The notes under the pieces: generated by a model
The model's database searches: none
The model's input: only the letters and a program-made list of their open reading frames with translations
Told to the model about the DNA's origin: nothing
Position numbers and translations under genes: made by a program
Origin: Verrucomicrobiaceae bacterium UBA1938
GTDB taxonomy: Bacteria; Verrucomicrobiota; Verrucomicrobiia; Verrucomicrobiales; Verrucomicrobiaceae
Direction of reading: 5' to 3'
Length of the DNA: 64,000 nt
Assembly: GCA_002336895.1 (NCBI GenBank)
Contig: DDFC01000005.1
Location: forward strand, 6,819 to 70,818
Part shown: positions 22,658 to 30,748 of the stretch, piece after piece
How positions within the stretch are numbered: the stretch's first letter is position 1
Layout of the letters: the number at the start of each line of letters is the position of its first letter

Positions 22658-23695
22658 TCAGTCCAGATCAGAAATGCGCACCGGCTTGCCACCCTGGGCG
22701 GCGCTCTTGTCGGAGGCAAAGATGACCTCAAAGCTGCGCAGCGCTTCGGTGAAGCTCGTCAGCGGCATGTCCTTGCCTGCGTCCAGCGCATCAAAGAAGG
22801 CCTGGAACTGCGTCTGGTAGGGGTGGTCGCTCACGTCGCCGGAGTCCAGCATCTTCATGGAGAGCTTGCTCCAGGAATTCTTGTCTGTGTGCAGCTTCAT
22901 GGAGTGGAATTTGTCATCCAGCAGGCTGCCCTGGCTGCCGCACAGGTGGGTGTGGAAGTAGTAGGGCTGCAGGCAGTCCACCACGGCGGCGGCCTTGCCC
23001 ACTGAGCCGTTCTTGAAGTGGATGAGCGTCACGCTGGTGGTGTCGTATTCGTAGGGCTTGAAGATCTCGCTCTGGGTCTTGGTGGAAAAGCTGGTCACGC
23101 TCTCGATTTCGCCGCCCATGACCATGAGCAGGGCGTCCAGCGCATGGCACCCAGCGGTGAGCAGCGCGCTGCCGCCGTCCTTCTTGCCAGTGTTCCAGCG
23201 GAACTGGCCGTACCATGGGCCGATGCCGTGGTAGTAGTCCACTTCACCGTAGTGAATGCTGCCCAGCAGGCCTTCGTCGATGACGGCCTTGGTCACCTGA
23301 AACTGGTTGGAGAAGCGGCACTCAAAGCACACGCAGCCCTTCACGCCATTGGCCTTCGCAGCTGCGGCGATCTCGCGCACCTCCTGCAGGGAGTTGGCCA
23401 TCGGCTTTTCCAGAATGATGTGCTTCTTGGCATTCGCGGCGGCCACGGCCTGGTCGCGGTGCTGGCTGGGGTAGCTGGTGATGTCCACCACGTGGATGTC
23501 AGGATTGGCCAGCATTTCCTCCAGGTTCTGGTAGCTCTTGATGGGGGAGCCGTGCTTGGCGCTCAGCTCGGCGTCATCCAGCTTGCGGGAGGAGTAGATG
23601 GCGGTGACCTGCGCCTGGCTGGTCTTGTTGATGGCTTCGATGTGGGCGGTGGCGGCCCAGCCGTATCCGATGATTCCGACGTTGTATTTCTTCAT
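22658..23695 (-). CDS. Cytoplasmic Gfo/Idh/MocA-family oxidoreductase
   Basis: A 345-residue NAD(P)-dependent oxidoreductase with no export signal, unlike the two Tat-type relatives in this window. The Rossmann motif is NVGIIGYGWAATAH (GxGxxA type) at the very N-terminus. The catalytic Lys is in IILEKPMANS. Later blocks (GEVDYYHGIGPWYG, GSALLTAGCHALDALL) fit the second domain with an active-site His. Family members oxidise or reduce sugars and inositols; substrate unknown. ATG 23695 is unambiguous. It is monocistronic, with an intrinsic terminator behind it and about 170 bp of leader before the rplI terminator. Confidence 0.9.
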   Translation of the reverse strand: MKKYNVGIIGYGWAATAHIEAINKTSQAQVTAIYSSRKLDDAELSAKHGSPIKSYQNLEEMLANPDIHVVDITSYPSQHRDQAVAAANAKKHIILEKPMANSLQEVREIAAAAKANGVKGCVCFECRFSNQFQVTKAVIDEGLLGSIHYGEVDYYHGIGPWYGQFRWNTGKKDGGSALLTAGCHALDALLMVMGGEIESVTSFSTKTQSEIFKPYEYDTTSVTLIHFKNGSVGKAAAVVDCLQPYYFHTHLCGSQGSLLDDKFHSMKLHTDKNSWSKLSMKMLDSGDVSDHPYQTQFQAFFDALDAGKDMPLTSFTEALRSFEVIFASDKSAAQGGKPVRISDLD

Positions 23696-23864
23696 GGTGA
23701 AAGGTGCTCTGCATGCTCCAAACCGGAGACAGAATTGTCAATATCAATACCCGGTACGGAAGTGTCTCTTTCGAGTGTTTTTGCAGCGGAAGGCTGCGGC
23801 ATTAGGAAAAGCATAATGCCATCCGGAAGAGTGAGTTCGTGCGTTATGCCCCGAAAATAACAAA

Positions 23865-23883
23865 GCCGCGCTCATCGCGCGGC
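23865..23883 (-). terminator. Intrinsic terminator of rplI
   Basis: GCCGCGC (23865-23871) and GCGCGGC (23877-23883) form a 7-bp G+C stem with a 5-nt loop. On the minus strand it is followed by TTTGTTATTTT. Confidence 0.75.
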
Positions 23884-23922
23884 CTTGCCTAGGTTTTGGG
23901 GTTTGGGGGAAATCAGAGACGC

Positions 23923-24417
23923 TTATTCAGCGGCGGCTTCTTCTTCGTCCGAAGCGGTGTCGCCTGCGGCGGACACAGCCAGCTTCACCGTGGCGGTGAT
24001 GTCGTGGCCGAGCTTCACGGTGATCTCGAAGTTGCCGGTGTTCTTGATAGGCTTTTCCAGCACGATCATGTGGCGGTCCACCTCGATCTTGGACTCCTCG
24101 GCCAGAGCCTTGGCAATGTCGATGTTGGTGATGGAACCGAAAGCCTTGCCACCCTGACCGGTGGAGAGGGTGAGCTTGAGCTTCACCTTCTTGAGCTTGG
24201 AAGCCAGCTTTTCAGCTTCGGCCAGTTCCTTGGCTTCGCGCTCGGCGCGGATGGCCTTCAGGCGCTCGGTGTGGCGGAGGTTGCCCTTGGTGGCCTCGTA
24301 GGCCTTGCCCTGGGGAAGTAGGAAATTACGCGCAAAACCGCGCTTCACGCTGACGACGTCAGCTTCGGCTCCGAGGCCTTTGATTTTTTCTTTGAGAATG
24401 ACTTGTGTGTTTGGCAT
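23923..24417 (-). CDS. rplI: Ribosomal protein bL9
   Basis: A 164-residue ribosomal protein of the large subunit, binding 23S rRNA near the L1 stalk. The N-terminal RNA-binding domain carries VILKEKIKGLGAEADVVSVKRGFARNFLLPQGKAYEAT (known L9 core with Gly-x-Gly and the Asn-Phe-Leu-Leu-Pro run), followed by the long helix and the C-terminal domain. A short acidic extension (SDEEEAAAE) ends it. The ATG at 24417 gives the standard MPNTQVILKE start. In many bacteria rplI follows rpsF and rpsR; here the upstream neighbours are different, so the usual operon is broken or lies elsewhere. Confidence 0.96.
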   Translation of the reverse strand: MPNTQVILKEKIKGLGAEADVVSVKRGFARNFLLPQGKAYEATKGNLRHTERLKAIRAEREAKELAEAEKLASKLKKVKLKLTLSTGQGGKAFGSITNIDIAKALAEESKIEVDRHMIVLEKPIKNTGNFEITVKLGHDITATVKLAVSAAGDTASDEEEAAAE

Positions 24418-24531
24418 GGCGACAGTTTCCCCGGGGAAAAAGGGGCGCGAAACTACACGCCTCCTAAGTTCTGTCAAAGGCGGATTGCAGTCTTTTTAAA
24501 GAAAGCGGAAATGATAGGCCTCCGCGACGGT

Positions 24532-24747
24532 TCAGATTCCCATGTTGGCCAGGGTGGTGGCCAGCCGGTTCATGAAGCCTGTGGCCTCAGGATGTGCCGC
24601 CTCCAGCTCCTCCACGGAGCTGAGCCATTGCCCCTGTGCCGCCTGCTGCTGGGCCAGCAGCTCCAGCAGTCTGGTCTTGGCCGTCTCAGGCAGGTCGCCT
24701 GCATCTTCCACCATCTTCTTCAGTTCGAGGAGTTGCTCCGAGGTCAT
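24532..24747 (-). CDS. Small helical protein, DUF4404-like
   Basis: A 71-residue protein (MTSEQLLELKKMVEDAGDL start at 24747) of two amphipathic helices: a Leu-rich first half (LLELLAQQQ) and an ending HPEATGFMNRLATTLANMGI. The closing HP..T..MNR...TLANMGI pattern resembles the DUF4404 family of short proteins of unknown function. Upstream in-frame ATG 24792 would add 15 unlike residues. It lies between NUDIX and rplI on the same strand, 82 bp after the former; an operon is possible. Confidence 0.65.
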   Translation of the reverse strand: MTSEQLLELKKMVEDAGDLPETAKTRLLELLAQQQAAQGQWLSSVEELEAAHPEATGFMNRLATTLANMGI

Positions 24748-24829
24748 AACGTGTATGAGTGCAAATCTGTCATCGTGCGCGGAAGGAGACAAGACTTTTG
24801 CATGACTCAGCGTGGGGATTTTTATCTCC

Positions 24830-25384
24830 TTATCTGTGCCCGGCCACCGCTAGCAGGGCCAGCACGCTCACGCTGTCGCGGATGCGGCCGTCGCGCGCCA
24901 TCTGAATGGCCTCGCTTAGCGGCAGGCGCAGCAGTTCCAGCTGCTCGGTGTCTTCCGGCTGCGCCTCGCCGTGCGTCAGGCCGGTGGCCACAAAGATGTC
25001 GCAGACCTCATTGGTGGTGGAATTGGACAGCTGGATGCCGCTGAGCAGAGGCTCGATGGTGGTGGCTGTGATGCCGGTTTCCTCCAGCAGTTCGCGCCTT
25101 GCGGTGTCTGCCGGGGCCTCCCCGACCGGGCAGCCCCCCTCGGGGATCTCCCACTCGTAGCGCCCGTGGCAGTAGCGCCACTGGCCCACCAGCCAGGTGC
25201 AGCCCTCGTCGTCGATGGGCACCACCCCCACGGCGATGTTCTTGTACTCCACCACCCCATAGATTCCCGGTCCGCCCGAGGGCTTGATCACCTGATCCTC
25301 CCGCACACGCAGCCAGGGGTTGGCATAGGTTTCACGGGTGGAGAGGGTTTTCCAGGGATTCGGGTGCTGCGGGAGTTCGGTCAT
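24830..25384 (-). CDS. NUDIX hydrolase, ADP-ribose pyrophosphatase-like
   Basis: A 184-residue NUDIX enzyme. The box is intact: GGCPVGEAPADTARRELLEE followed by TGI, matching Gx5Ex7REUxEExGU. The flanking motif WLVGQWRYCHGRYEWEIPEGG is typical of the ADP-ribose/nucleoside-diphosphate-sugar pyrophosphatase subfamily, which cleaves NDP-X to NMP and phosphate-X with Mg2+. It acts in the cytosol and probably clears ADP-ribose or sugar nucleotides. ATG 25384 is the start and the gene is first of a leftward run. Confidence 0.92.
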   Translation of the reverse strand: MTELPQHPNPWKTLSTRETYANPWLRVREDQVIKPSGGPGIYGVVEYKNIAVGVVPIDDEGCTWLVGQWRYCHGRYEWEIPEGGCPVGEAPADTARRELLEETGITATTIEPLLSGIQLSNSTTNEVCDIFVATGLTHGEAQPEDTEQLELLRLPLSEAIQMARDGRIRDSVSVLALLAVAGHR

Positions 25385-25462
25385 GGCGGGAGAGTCACGA
25401 GCACTGACTCTCGGTCAAGGTCGCGTAAACAACACCGCTGTCACAGGCAGATTCGACCCGCT

Positions 25463-26125
25463 TTACTTGCTCTCCATCGTGCTCACCACCACGCCATCGG
25501 CATCCACCTTGTAGCTTTTGAGAGCCTTCAGCACAGGGCCGATGGTGGCGTGGTTTTGGTAGGGGCCCAGATAGCCGTACATGGCCATGCCCTTCACCAT
25601 CTCTTCAGGGATGGTCTTGCCCGGCACGCGCACGGCGCTGACCTTGGCATCAGGGCCCAGGGCGGTCATTTCCAGGGAGAAATCCACCTCCCCCACGAGG
25701 TAGCGCTTGTCGTTTTCCCAGAATTTCTTGTTCAGCGGCAGGCAGACGTCTGTGGTGATGGATTGCTTGGCGGCGTCGAGCGATTTCACGCGCAGCATGT
25801 CCTTGTAGCTGCCCGTGCTGCCTTCCGGAGCCAGCGTCAGCAGGGCATTGAGTTCGGCAATGCTGAGCTTGAGAGTGGCTGGTTTGCCAGCGGTGACCTC
25901 GGCGGCAAAGGCGCTCAGCTTTTGCTCCAGTCCTGGCGCGGCCTGCACGGCGGGGAGCTGCACCGGTGTCGGCTGGCTGATGGCTGCGATGGCGGCGTCC
26001 ATCGTCGTCAGAGTGTAGTACCCCCACCACACGATGAAGACAAAAACCCCGGCGACCGCAGCCATGATGACGCAGCCGTAGCCTGAGTGGAATTCGCCGG
26101 TGGGAGTTTTCTGAATCTTTGCCAT
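25463..26125 (-). CDS. Single-span membrane protein of unknown function
   Basis: A 220-residue protein (MAKIQKTPTGEFHSGYGC at 26125) with one hydrophobic helix near residues 18-40 (VIMAAVAGVFVFIVWWGYY) and a periplasmic domain with a repeated pattern of Ala/Leu/Lys helices and beta strands (LGPDAKVSAVRVPG). I recognise no family. In-frame ATGs at 26194 and 26167 precede it with nothing resembling a signal, so I took 26125. It is divergent from the DUF5684-like gene. Confidence 0.7.
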   Translation of the reverse strand: MAKIQKTPTGEFHSGYGCVIMAAVAGVFVFIVWWGYYTLTTMDAAIAAISQPTPVQLPAVQAAPGLEQKLSAFAAEVTAGKPATLKLSIAELNALLTLAPEGSTGSYKDMLRVKSLDAAKQSITTDVCLPLNKKFWENDKRYLVGEVDFSLEMTALGPDAKVSAVRVPGKTIPEEMVKGMAMYGYLGPYQNHATIGPVLKALKSYKVDADGVVVSTMESK

Positions 26126-26291
26126 CCCCCATCTGAATGCAGCCGGGAGAAAGATCAAGCCGGGGTTCATGTGCTCTGCGGCGCTCCGCATCAATTGTGT
26201 CTTGCCTGATGGCGGGCTTTTTGCTGAGATGACTCGTGATGACTGCCGAAAATTCCTTTTGGCAGCCTACTCATAACCACCTGATAAAATC

Positions 26292-26702
26292 ATGAATACG
26301 CATCTGCTACCCATGCTTCAAAAAGCCAGTGAGGTTTCAATGAACACCTCCCCCGATGTTCAAGCCGGGCCTCTGCCCATGCTCATCGGCCTGGCTGTGC
26401 TTGTTTTTGTCATCGCATCTGTATGGAAGGTCTTTGTGAAAGCTGGGGAGCCTGGCTGGGCCTGCCTCGTTCCCATCTACAACCTCATCGTTTATCTCAA
26501 AATAGCAGGCAAGCCTCTGTGGTGGGTCATTCTGTTCTTCATTCCTTTGGTGAACTTCGTCTTTGCGCTGCTGGCCTCGCTCGGGCTGGCGAAGAATTTT
26601 GGAAAAGGCGCAGGTTTCGGCCTCGGCCTCTTCTTCCTCGGATTCATCTTCGTGCCCATCCTGGCCTTTGGCGATGCCAAGTTTGTAGGACAGAAGAGCT
26701 GA
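26292..26702 (+). CDS. DUF5684-like multi-span membrane protein
   Basis: A 136-residue protein with four hydrophobic stretches: PMLIGLAVLVFVIASVW, then GWACLVPIYNLIVYLKIAG, WWVILFFIPLVNFVFALL and FGLGLFFLGFIFVPILAFGD. The pattern AGEPGWACLVPIYN...GDAKF is characteristic of the DUF5684 family, whose role is unknown. ATG 26292 or 26340 are both possible starts. Its neighbours on either side are leftward genes. Confidence 0.82.
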   Translation: MNTHLLPMLQKASEVSMNTSPDVQAGPLPMLIGLAVLVFVIASVWKVFVKAGEPGWACLVPIYNLIVYLKIAGKPLWWVILFFIPLVNFVFALLASLGLAKNFGKGAGFGLGLFFLGFIFVPILAFGDAKFVGQKS

Positions 26703-26763
26703 GCTGCTTTTCAGTCTTGGTCTTGCAGGTGCGCGTAAGGGATGCCGTCGCGCACTTGTTTTT

Positions 26764-27303
26764 TCACTGCTTGTGCGCGTCCAGCCCAGCCTGAAGTCCT
26801 TCCAATGCGGCCTTCATGACCGCCTCTGAGAAGCCTGCATCAGTCAGAAGATGTAGTGCTTCATTCACGACTGCGGTGGTCTCTGCCTCGCTGCGCGGTT
26901 GAGTCAGCTGCGCGATCATCTTCCGCCCGATCTCATCCAACGCCGGGCGGATGGTGCCGGAGAGGTCGGGGGCTTGCTTCATGGTCGTGGTGGGGTGCTG
27001 CTGCAGCCACTCCTCCTGCCGCACCTTGGCAGCCTGCATCTGGCCGGTGAAAAAGAGCCGCACCTTTTCCGCAGGCAGCCCGGCAGCCGTTCCACGCTGG
27101 GTCATGGTGTGCAGCAGTTCGGCTTCACGCTTTGGATCCGTGATGGGCAGCCCCTTGGCGCGCTTGGCCTCCGCCACCTCATCCATCCAGTTCAGCCGCT
27201 GTACCATGAGTGCAGGCAGTGAAGGGGAGGCTGCACGCATCCCGGCACAGCAGGAAAGCAGCAGGCTGCACCCAAGGACAATACCCGGAAAAATAGATCT
27301 CAT
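26764..27303 (-). CDS. Exported chorismate mutase (AroQ-gamma type)
   Basis: A 179-residue predicted lipoprotein: leader MRSIFPGIVLGCSLLLSCC with a lipobox LLSC. The mature part follows the all-helical AroQ plan of the gamma (secreted) subclass: RLNWMDEVAEAKRAKGLPITD, then KREAELLHTM, FFTGQMQAAKVRQEEWL and a C-terminal helical pair. Catalytic-type Arg, Lys, Asp and Gln are in place. It converts chorismate to prephenate, but in the periplasm. Periplasmic AroQ enzymes are known from several bacteria, and their purpose outside the cell is unclear. It is next to mnmA with no other aro gene near. Confidence 0.78.
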   Translation of the reverse strand: MRSIFPGIVLGCSLLLSCCAGMRAASPSLPALMVQRLNWMDEVAEAKRAKGLPITDPKREAELLHTMTQRGTAAGLPAEKVRLFFTGQMQAAKVRQEEWLQQHPTTTMKQAPDLSGTIRPALDEIGRKMIAQLTQPRSEAETTAVVNEALHLLTDAGFSEAVMKAALEGLQAGLDAHKQ

Positions 27304-27454
27304 GCCTGCACATTAGGCACTCTCTGCGTCTTCAGTAAAGAGCTTCGGCTTCTGCCATCCCAATCTTCGGGGCGGCTCGTATCCATGCCATGTCTCATGC
27401 ATCGCACATGCGCCTCTTCATTGACGTGTGCTCACAGCCGCCGATTCTCACACG

Positions 27455-28528
27455 ATGAAGATTCTCGCAGCCATGTCCGGAGGCGTGGACAGCAGCGTGG
27501 CCGCCGCCGTGCTCGTCCGCGCAGGACATGACGTGTCCGGTGTGTACATGAAGAACTGGATCAACGAGGAGAACATCATCGGCCACTGCCCCTGGGAGGA
27601 GGACATCACGGATGCCGAGGCGGTGGCAAAACAGCTCGGCATCCCGTTCCGCGTGGTGAATCTCATGACCGAGTACCGCGAAAAGGTGGTGAAGTACCTC
27701 CTCGAAGGCTACCAGGCTGGCATCACCCCGAACCCGGATGTGATGTGCAACCGAGAGATGAAATTTGGCGTGCTTTGGGAGTGGGCGCGTGAGCACGGCT
27801 ACGAGGCCATCGCCACCGGGCACTACGCCCGTAAAGTGGACGGGCATATCCTCCGTGGAGCCGACCCCAACAAGGATCAGACCTACTTTCTGGCCATGAT
27901 GCAGCCGGAGCAGGTGCGCATCGCTCAGTTTCCCATCGGTCATCTGCTCAAGCCGGAGCTGCGGGATCTGGCGCGGGAGTTTGGCCTTTCCACGGCGGAG
28001 AAAAAAGACAGCCAGGGCATCTGCTTCATCGGCCAGGTGAAGATGGAGGACTTTCTGCGCACCTTTGTGCCGGACAAACCCGGCCCCATTGTGAATCTGG
28101 AGGGCAAGGTGATGGGCGAGCACCGTGGGCTGCACCTCTACACCCTGGGGCAGCGCAAAGGGCACGGCGTGGCCAGCCCCATCCACAAGCAGGCCTATGT
28201 GGTCGTGGCCAAGCGCCCGCAGACCAATGAGCTCGTCGTTGCCATCGAGAATGCCGACACTCCGCTCCTCTGGGCGCGAAAAGCCACGCTGCACTCCATC
28301 TCCACCACCGGTGAACCTTTGACCGAAGAGCGTCTGCTGCTGGCCCAGCCCCGCTACCGCTGCCCGGCTGGCAATGCCATCTTTCGCTCTCTGGGAGACG
28401 GCCGTGCTGAACTCGAATACACGGAGCCACAGCGCGCACTGACACCCGGGCAAATCTGCGCCCTCTACGACGGAGAGCGGCTGCTGGGTGGCGCGGTGTT
28501 TGAGGCGGTGCACCACGTATCTGCCTAG
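27455..28528 (+). CDS. mnmA: tRNA-specific 2-thiouridylase MnmA
   Basis: A 357-residue enzyme that adds sulfur to uridine 34 of Lys, Glu and Gln tRNAs using ATP and a persulfide relay. It shows the PP-loop SGGVDSSVAA, the catalytic Cys in PNPDVMCNREMKFG, the second Cys in SQGICFIG, and the C-terminal motifs (LGQRKGHGVAS, YTEPQRALTPGQ). ATG 27455 (MKILAAMSGGVDSS) is the family start; an in-frame start at 27428 adds nine residues. It is a housekeeping gene with no obvious partners here. Confidence 0.96.
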   Translation: MKILAAMSGGVDSSVAAAVLVRAGHDVSGVYMKNWINEENIIGHCPWEEDITDAEAVAKQLGIPFRVVNLMTEYREKVVKYLLEGYQAGITPNPDVMCNREMKFGVLWEWAREHGYEAIATGHYARKVDGHILRGADPNKDQTYFLAMMQPEQVRIAQFPIGHLLKPELRDLAREFGLSTAEKKDSQGICFIGQVKMEDFLRTFVPDKPGPIVNLEGKVMGEHRGLHLYTLGQRKGHGVASPIHKQAYVVVAKRPQTNELVVAIENADTPLLWARKATLHSISTTGEPLTEERLLLAQPRYRCPAGNAIFRSLGDGRAELEYTEPQRALTPGQICALYDGERLLGGAVFEAVHHVSA

Positions 28529-28597
28529 CATGTGGCGTGGTGGGGCAGGCTTTTCCGCCGGATGGCACTGGGCCACCCGGCAGAGCCCGCGCTCCGG

Positions 28598-29056
28598 CTA
28601 CTTGGCACCTTCGCTCATGAACACCTGCGCACGCTTGAGCAGCTCATCCGGCGGCACGTCTTCCAGGTGCTGGCTGAAGCTCCAGCGGTAGCCGAAGGGA
28701 TCCTTCAGCATCGCGGTACGGCTGCCCCAAAACTGATCCCGTGACGGGCTCAGCGGCGAGCCACCTGCGGCGAGGGCACGCTCAAAGGCCTTGTCGCAGT
28801 CTTCGACCTGGATCGTAAAACAGCAGGGGGCCATGCTTCCTGCTGGGATGGCGAGGGCATTGGAGCAGGGGGCTTCGTCGGAGATGTAGATGTGGCTGTT
28901 GCCGATCATGAACTCGGCGTGTGGCACCACACCCGGGGCTGGGGAGAGGCGGAAGAGCTCCACCGCACCAAAGGCCCGGGTGTAAAAGTCGAGCGCAGCA
29001 GCAGCGCTTTTGCAGGTGAGGGAGAATGAGACGGTGGCTTCGTTGGGTTTGCTCAT
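28598..29056 (-). CDS. VOC (glyoxalase/PhnB-like) family protein
   Basis: A 152-residue vicinal-oxygen-chelate protein with the two beta-alpha-beta modules: VSFSLTCKSAAAALDFYTRA for the first strand and helix, and a second repeat ending WGSRTAMLKDPFGYRWSF, which holds the usual DPFGxRW motif. The family includes glyoxalases, dioxygenases and resistance proteins, and PhnB-like members of unknown function are common. It lies behind a WYL regulator on the same strand, a frequent arrangement in which the WYL protein probably controls it. Start ATG 29056. Confidence 0.85.
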   Translation of the reverse strand: MSKPNEATVSFSLTCKSAAAALDFYTRAFGAVELFRLSPAPGVVPHAEFMIGNSHIYISDEAPCSNALAIPAGSMAPCCFTIQVEDCDKAFERALAAGGSPLSPSRDQFWGSRTAMLKDPFGYRWSFSQHLEDVPPDELLKRAQVFMSEGAK

Positions 29057-29158
29057 GGGTGGTATTGGCAGTGGTTTGTTAAGGTGGACCGCATACTGAG
29101 TTGCGATCACCCGCCAGCATTCGCACCACCTCCTGACAACCCTATGTCAGGGGTGTTT

Positions 29159-30118
29159 TCACCCGAGACGTTTTTTCAGCCGATGATGCTCAGCCGTGGA
29201 GTGCGCCAGCTCGGCCACCTTGGTCCGCAGAGCTTCGGGAGAGAGAATCTCGGCATCGGTCCCCAGGCTCAGGAGCCAGCGGGCCACGTAGCCCAGTCCT
29301 TCAGGCCGGAAGGCAAAGCGCACCCGTGCCTTTCTGCCGGAAATCTGCTCCTCCACGATCGTCGGCCCCCAGAAGCGGCGCACGCTTTCGAGAATGAAAG
29401 CCGGCACGTCGATGACCGCAAACTCGCTGCAGTCCGGCACCACGCATTTGGCCAGGTGCTCGTCCAGATTGAAGCCCGGGCAGGGCGGGATGGGCTCCGG
29501 CAGCGTCTCGCAGCGGACGATGCGGTCCACACGGAAATCCCGCATGTCCTCACGCAGCCGGCACCACGCGATGAGATGCCAGTGGTCCATATAGAAGACC
29601 AGCCCTCGTGGCTCCACCAGCCGCTCGGTGGGGGCGCCACGTGCAGCGCCCAGGTAGTCGAGCCGCAGTACCCGGCCCTCGGCCATGGCGCGCTGCACCG
29701 TATGCAATGGCACGCTGCCTTTGGTCGGCGGGCGGGTGCCGATCACCATTGTCTTGCGCAGGCGCTCCACGCGGCCCTGCAGCCCGGAAGGCAGCACAGC
29801 CGTCACCTTGCCCATGGCAGAGCGGATCGCATCGCGCATGGCGGCATCCGTCATGCGCTCCACCAGCAGCCCTCCGGTGACGAAGGCAAAGGCCTCCTCC
29901 GGCGAAAACATCACCGGCGGCAGGCAGTAGCCACTCATTAGGCTGTAGCCCACCCCAGGCTCTCCCACGATAGGGACGCCCCCTTCACCCAGCGCCGCGA
30001 GATCGCGGTACACCGTGCGCTCTGTGATCTCAAAATGCTCCGCCAGCTGCGCAGCGGTGATGACCCTGCGTGACTGCAGCAGCATCACCATGGAGACGAG
30101 ACGGTCCGTGCGGTTCAT
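29159..30118 (-). CDS. HTH + WYL-domain transcriptional regulator (YafY-like)
   Basis: A 319-residue regulator. The N-terminal winged helix AAQLAEHFEITERTVYRDL is the DeoR/HTH_11 type, and the central WYL domain has MEGRVLRLDYLG and RGLVFYMDHWHLIAWC, with a WCX-type C-terminal region. WYL proteins bind small ligands or nucleic acid and control stress or defence genes. It overlaps by four bases (ATGA) the stop of the AlkZ-like gene upstream, and the VOC gene follows, so all three are likely one unit. It is probably autoregulatory. Start ATG 30118. Confidence 0.9.
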   Translation of the reverse strand: MNRTDRLVSMVMLLQSRRVITAAQLAEHFEITERTVYRDLAALGEGGVPIVGEPGVGYSLMSGYCLPPVMFSPEEAFAFVTGGLLVERMTDAAMRDAIRSAMGKVTAVLPSGLQGRVERLRKTMVIGTRPPTKGSVPLHTVQRAMAEGRVLRLDYLGAARGAPTERLVEPRGLVFYMDHWHLIAWCRLREDMRDFRVDRIVRCETLPEPIPPCPGFNLDEHLAKCVVPDCSEFAVIDVPAFILESVRRFWGPTIVEEQISGRKARVRFAFRPEGLGYVARWLLSLGTDAEILSPEALRTKVAELAHSTAEHHRLKKRLG

Positions 30119-30690
30119 GCCTCGCCTCCTTTATTGGGATACTGCTCGGCAAAGGGAAGCCAGGTGTCGCGTTTCAGATTGGGAGCGTTGGATCGCGTGA
30201 TGTTCAGCGTCACCTGCAGTTCCACCAGCGCGCTGTCCACCTTGCTCTTGCTGATCGTGCCTGATGGCGAGAGCGCCTTGCGCAGCTCAGCCGTGGTATG
30301 CGGCTCGCTGCGGATCAGCTCATACGCACGCCGCGCCAGCGGGCTGCAGGTGGAAACCGGCCGATGCTGCGCCGGATAGTGCACACGACGCAGATGCTCC
30401 ATGCACATCAGCACCGCAAGCCCGCCGGGCAGCTTGCCGTAAAAGATCTCGTCCGGAAACTGCGCGGGCAGTTCATTCTTCCACGCCCACACGGCCTCCA
30501 CCTTCTGGCCCCAGCCCTTCTGTCCTGGCTGCCTGCCTGGCAGATCCACCACATCCCACAGGCAGGGGAGATCCGAGCACTTGGAGCCAAAAATGAGGCA
30601 CGTTTTCACCTTCAGGACGAACTCATAGGCCTGCTCAAAGGTTTTGATTTTGACGGGACGTTTGGACTTCATGAGTGGCTGCTGCGGCAT
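30115..30690 (-). CDS. AlkZ-related winged-helix protein (tentative)
   Basis: About 191 residues (MPQQPLMKSKRPVKIKTFEQA) with a central block around VKTCLIFGSKCSDLPCLWDV and a C-terminal winged-helix-like end (HTTAELRKALSPSGTISKS) followed by a Trp-Leu-Pro tail. The plan resembles the AlkZ-related group, relatives of an interstrand-crosslink DNA glycosylase, but I cannot confirm catalytic residues. Other starts (30672 and much farther upstream) exist; the long upstream extension is poor in sense. It heads the unit with the WYL regulator and the VOC gene, a set that would fit DNA damage or electrophile defence. Confidence 0.55.
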   Translation of the reverse strand: MPQQPLMKSKRPVKIKTFEQAYEFVLKVKTCLIFGSKCSDLPCLWDVVDLPGRQPGQKGWGQKVEAVWAWKNELPAQFPDEIFYGKLPGGLAVLMCMEHLRRVHYPAQHRPVSTCSPLARRAYELIRSEPHTTAELRKALSPSGTISKSKVDSALVELQVTLNITRSNAPNLKRDTWLPFAEQYPNKGGEA

Positions 30691-30748
30691 GCCATTACAC
30701 TCGCTCAAGGAAGAACGCCCCCGGTTTCTTGCGCAAGAGATCCTGGCC

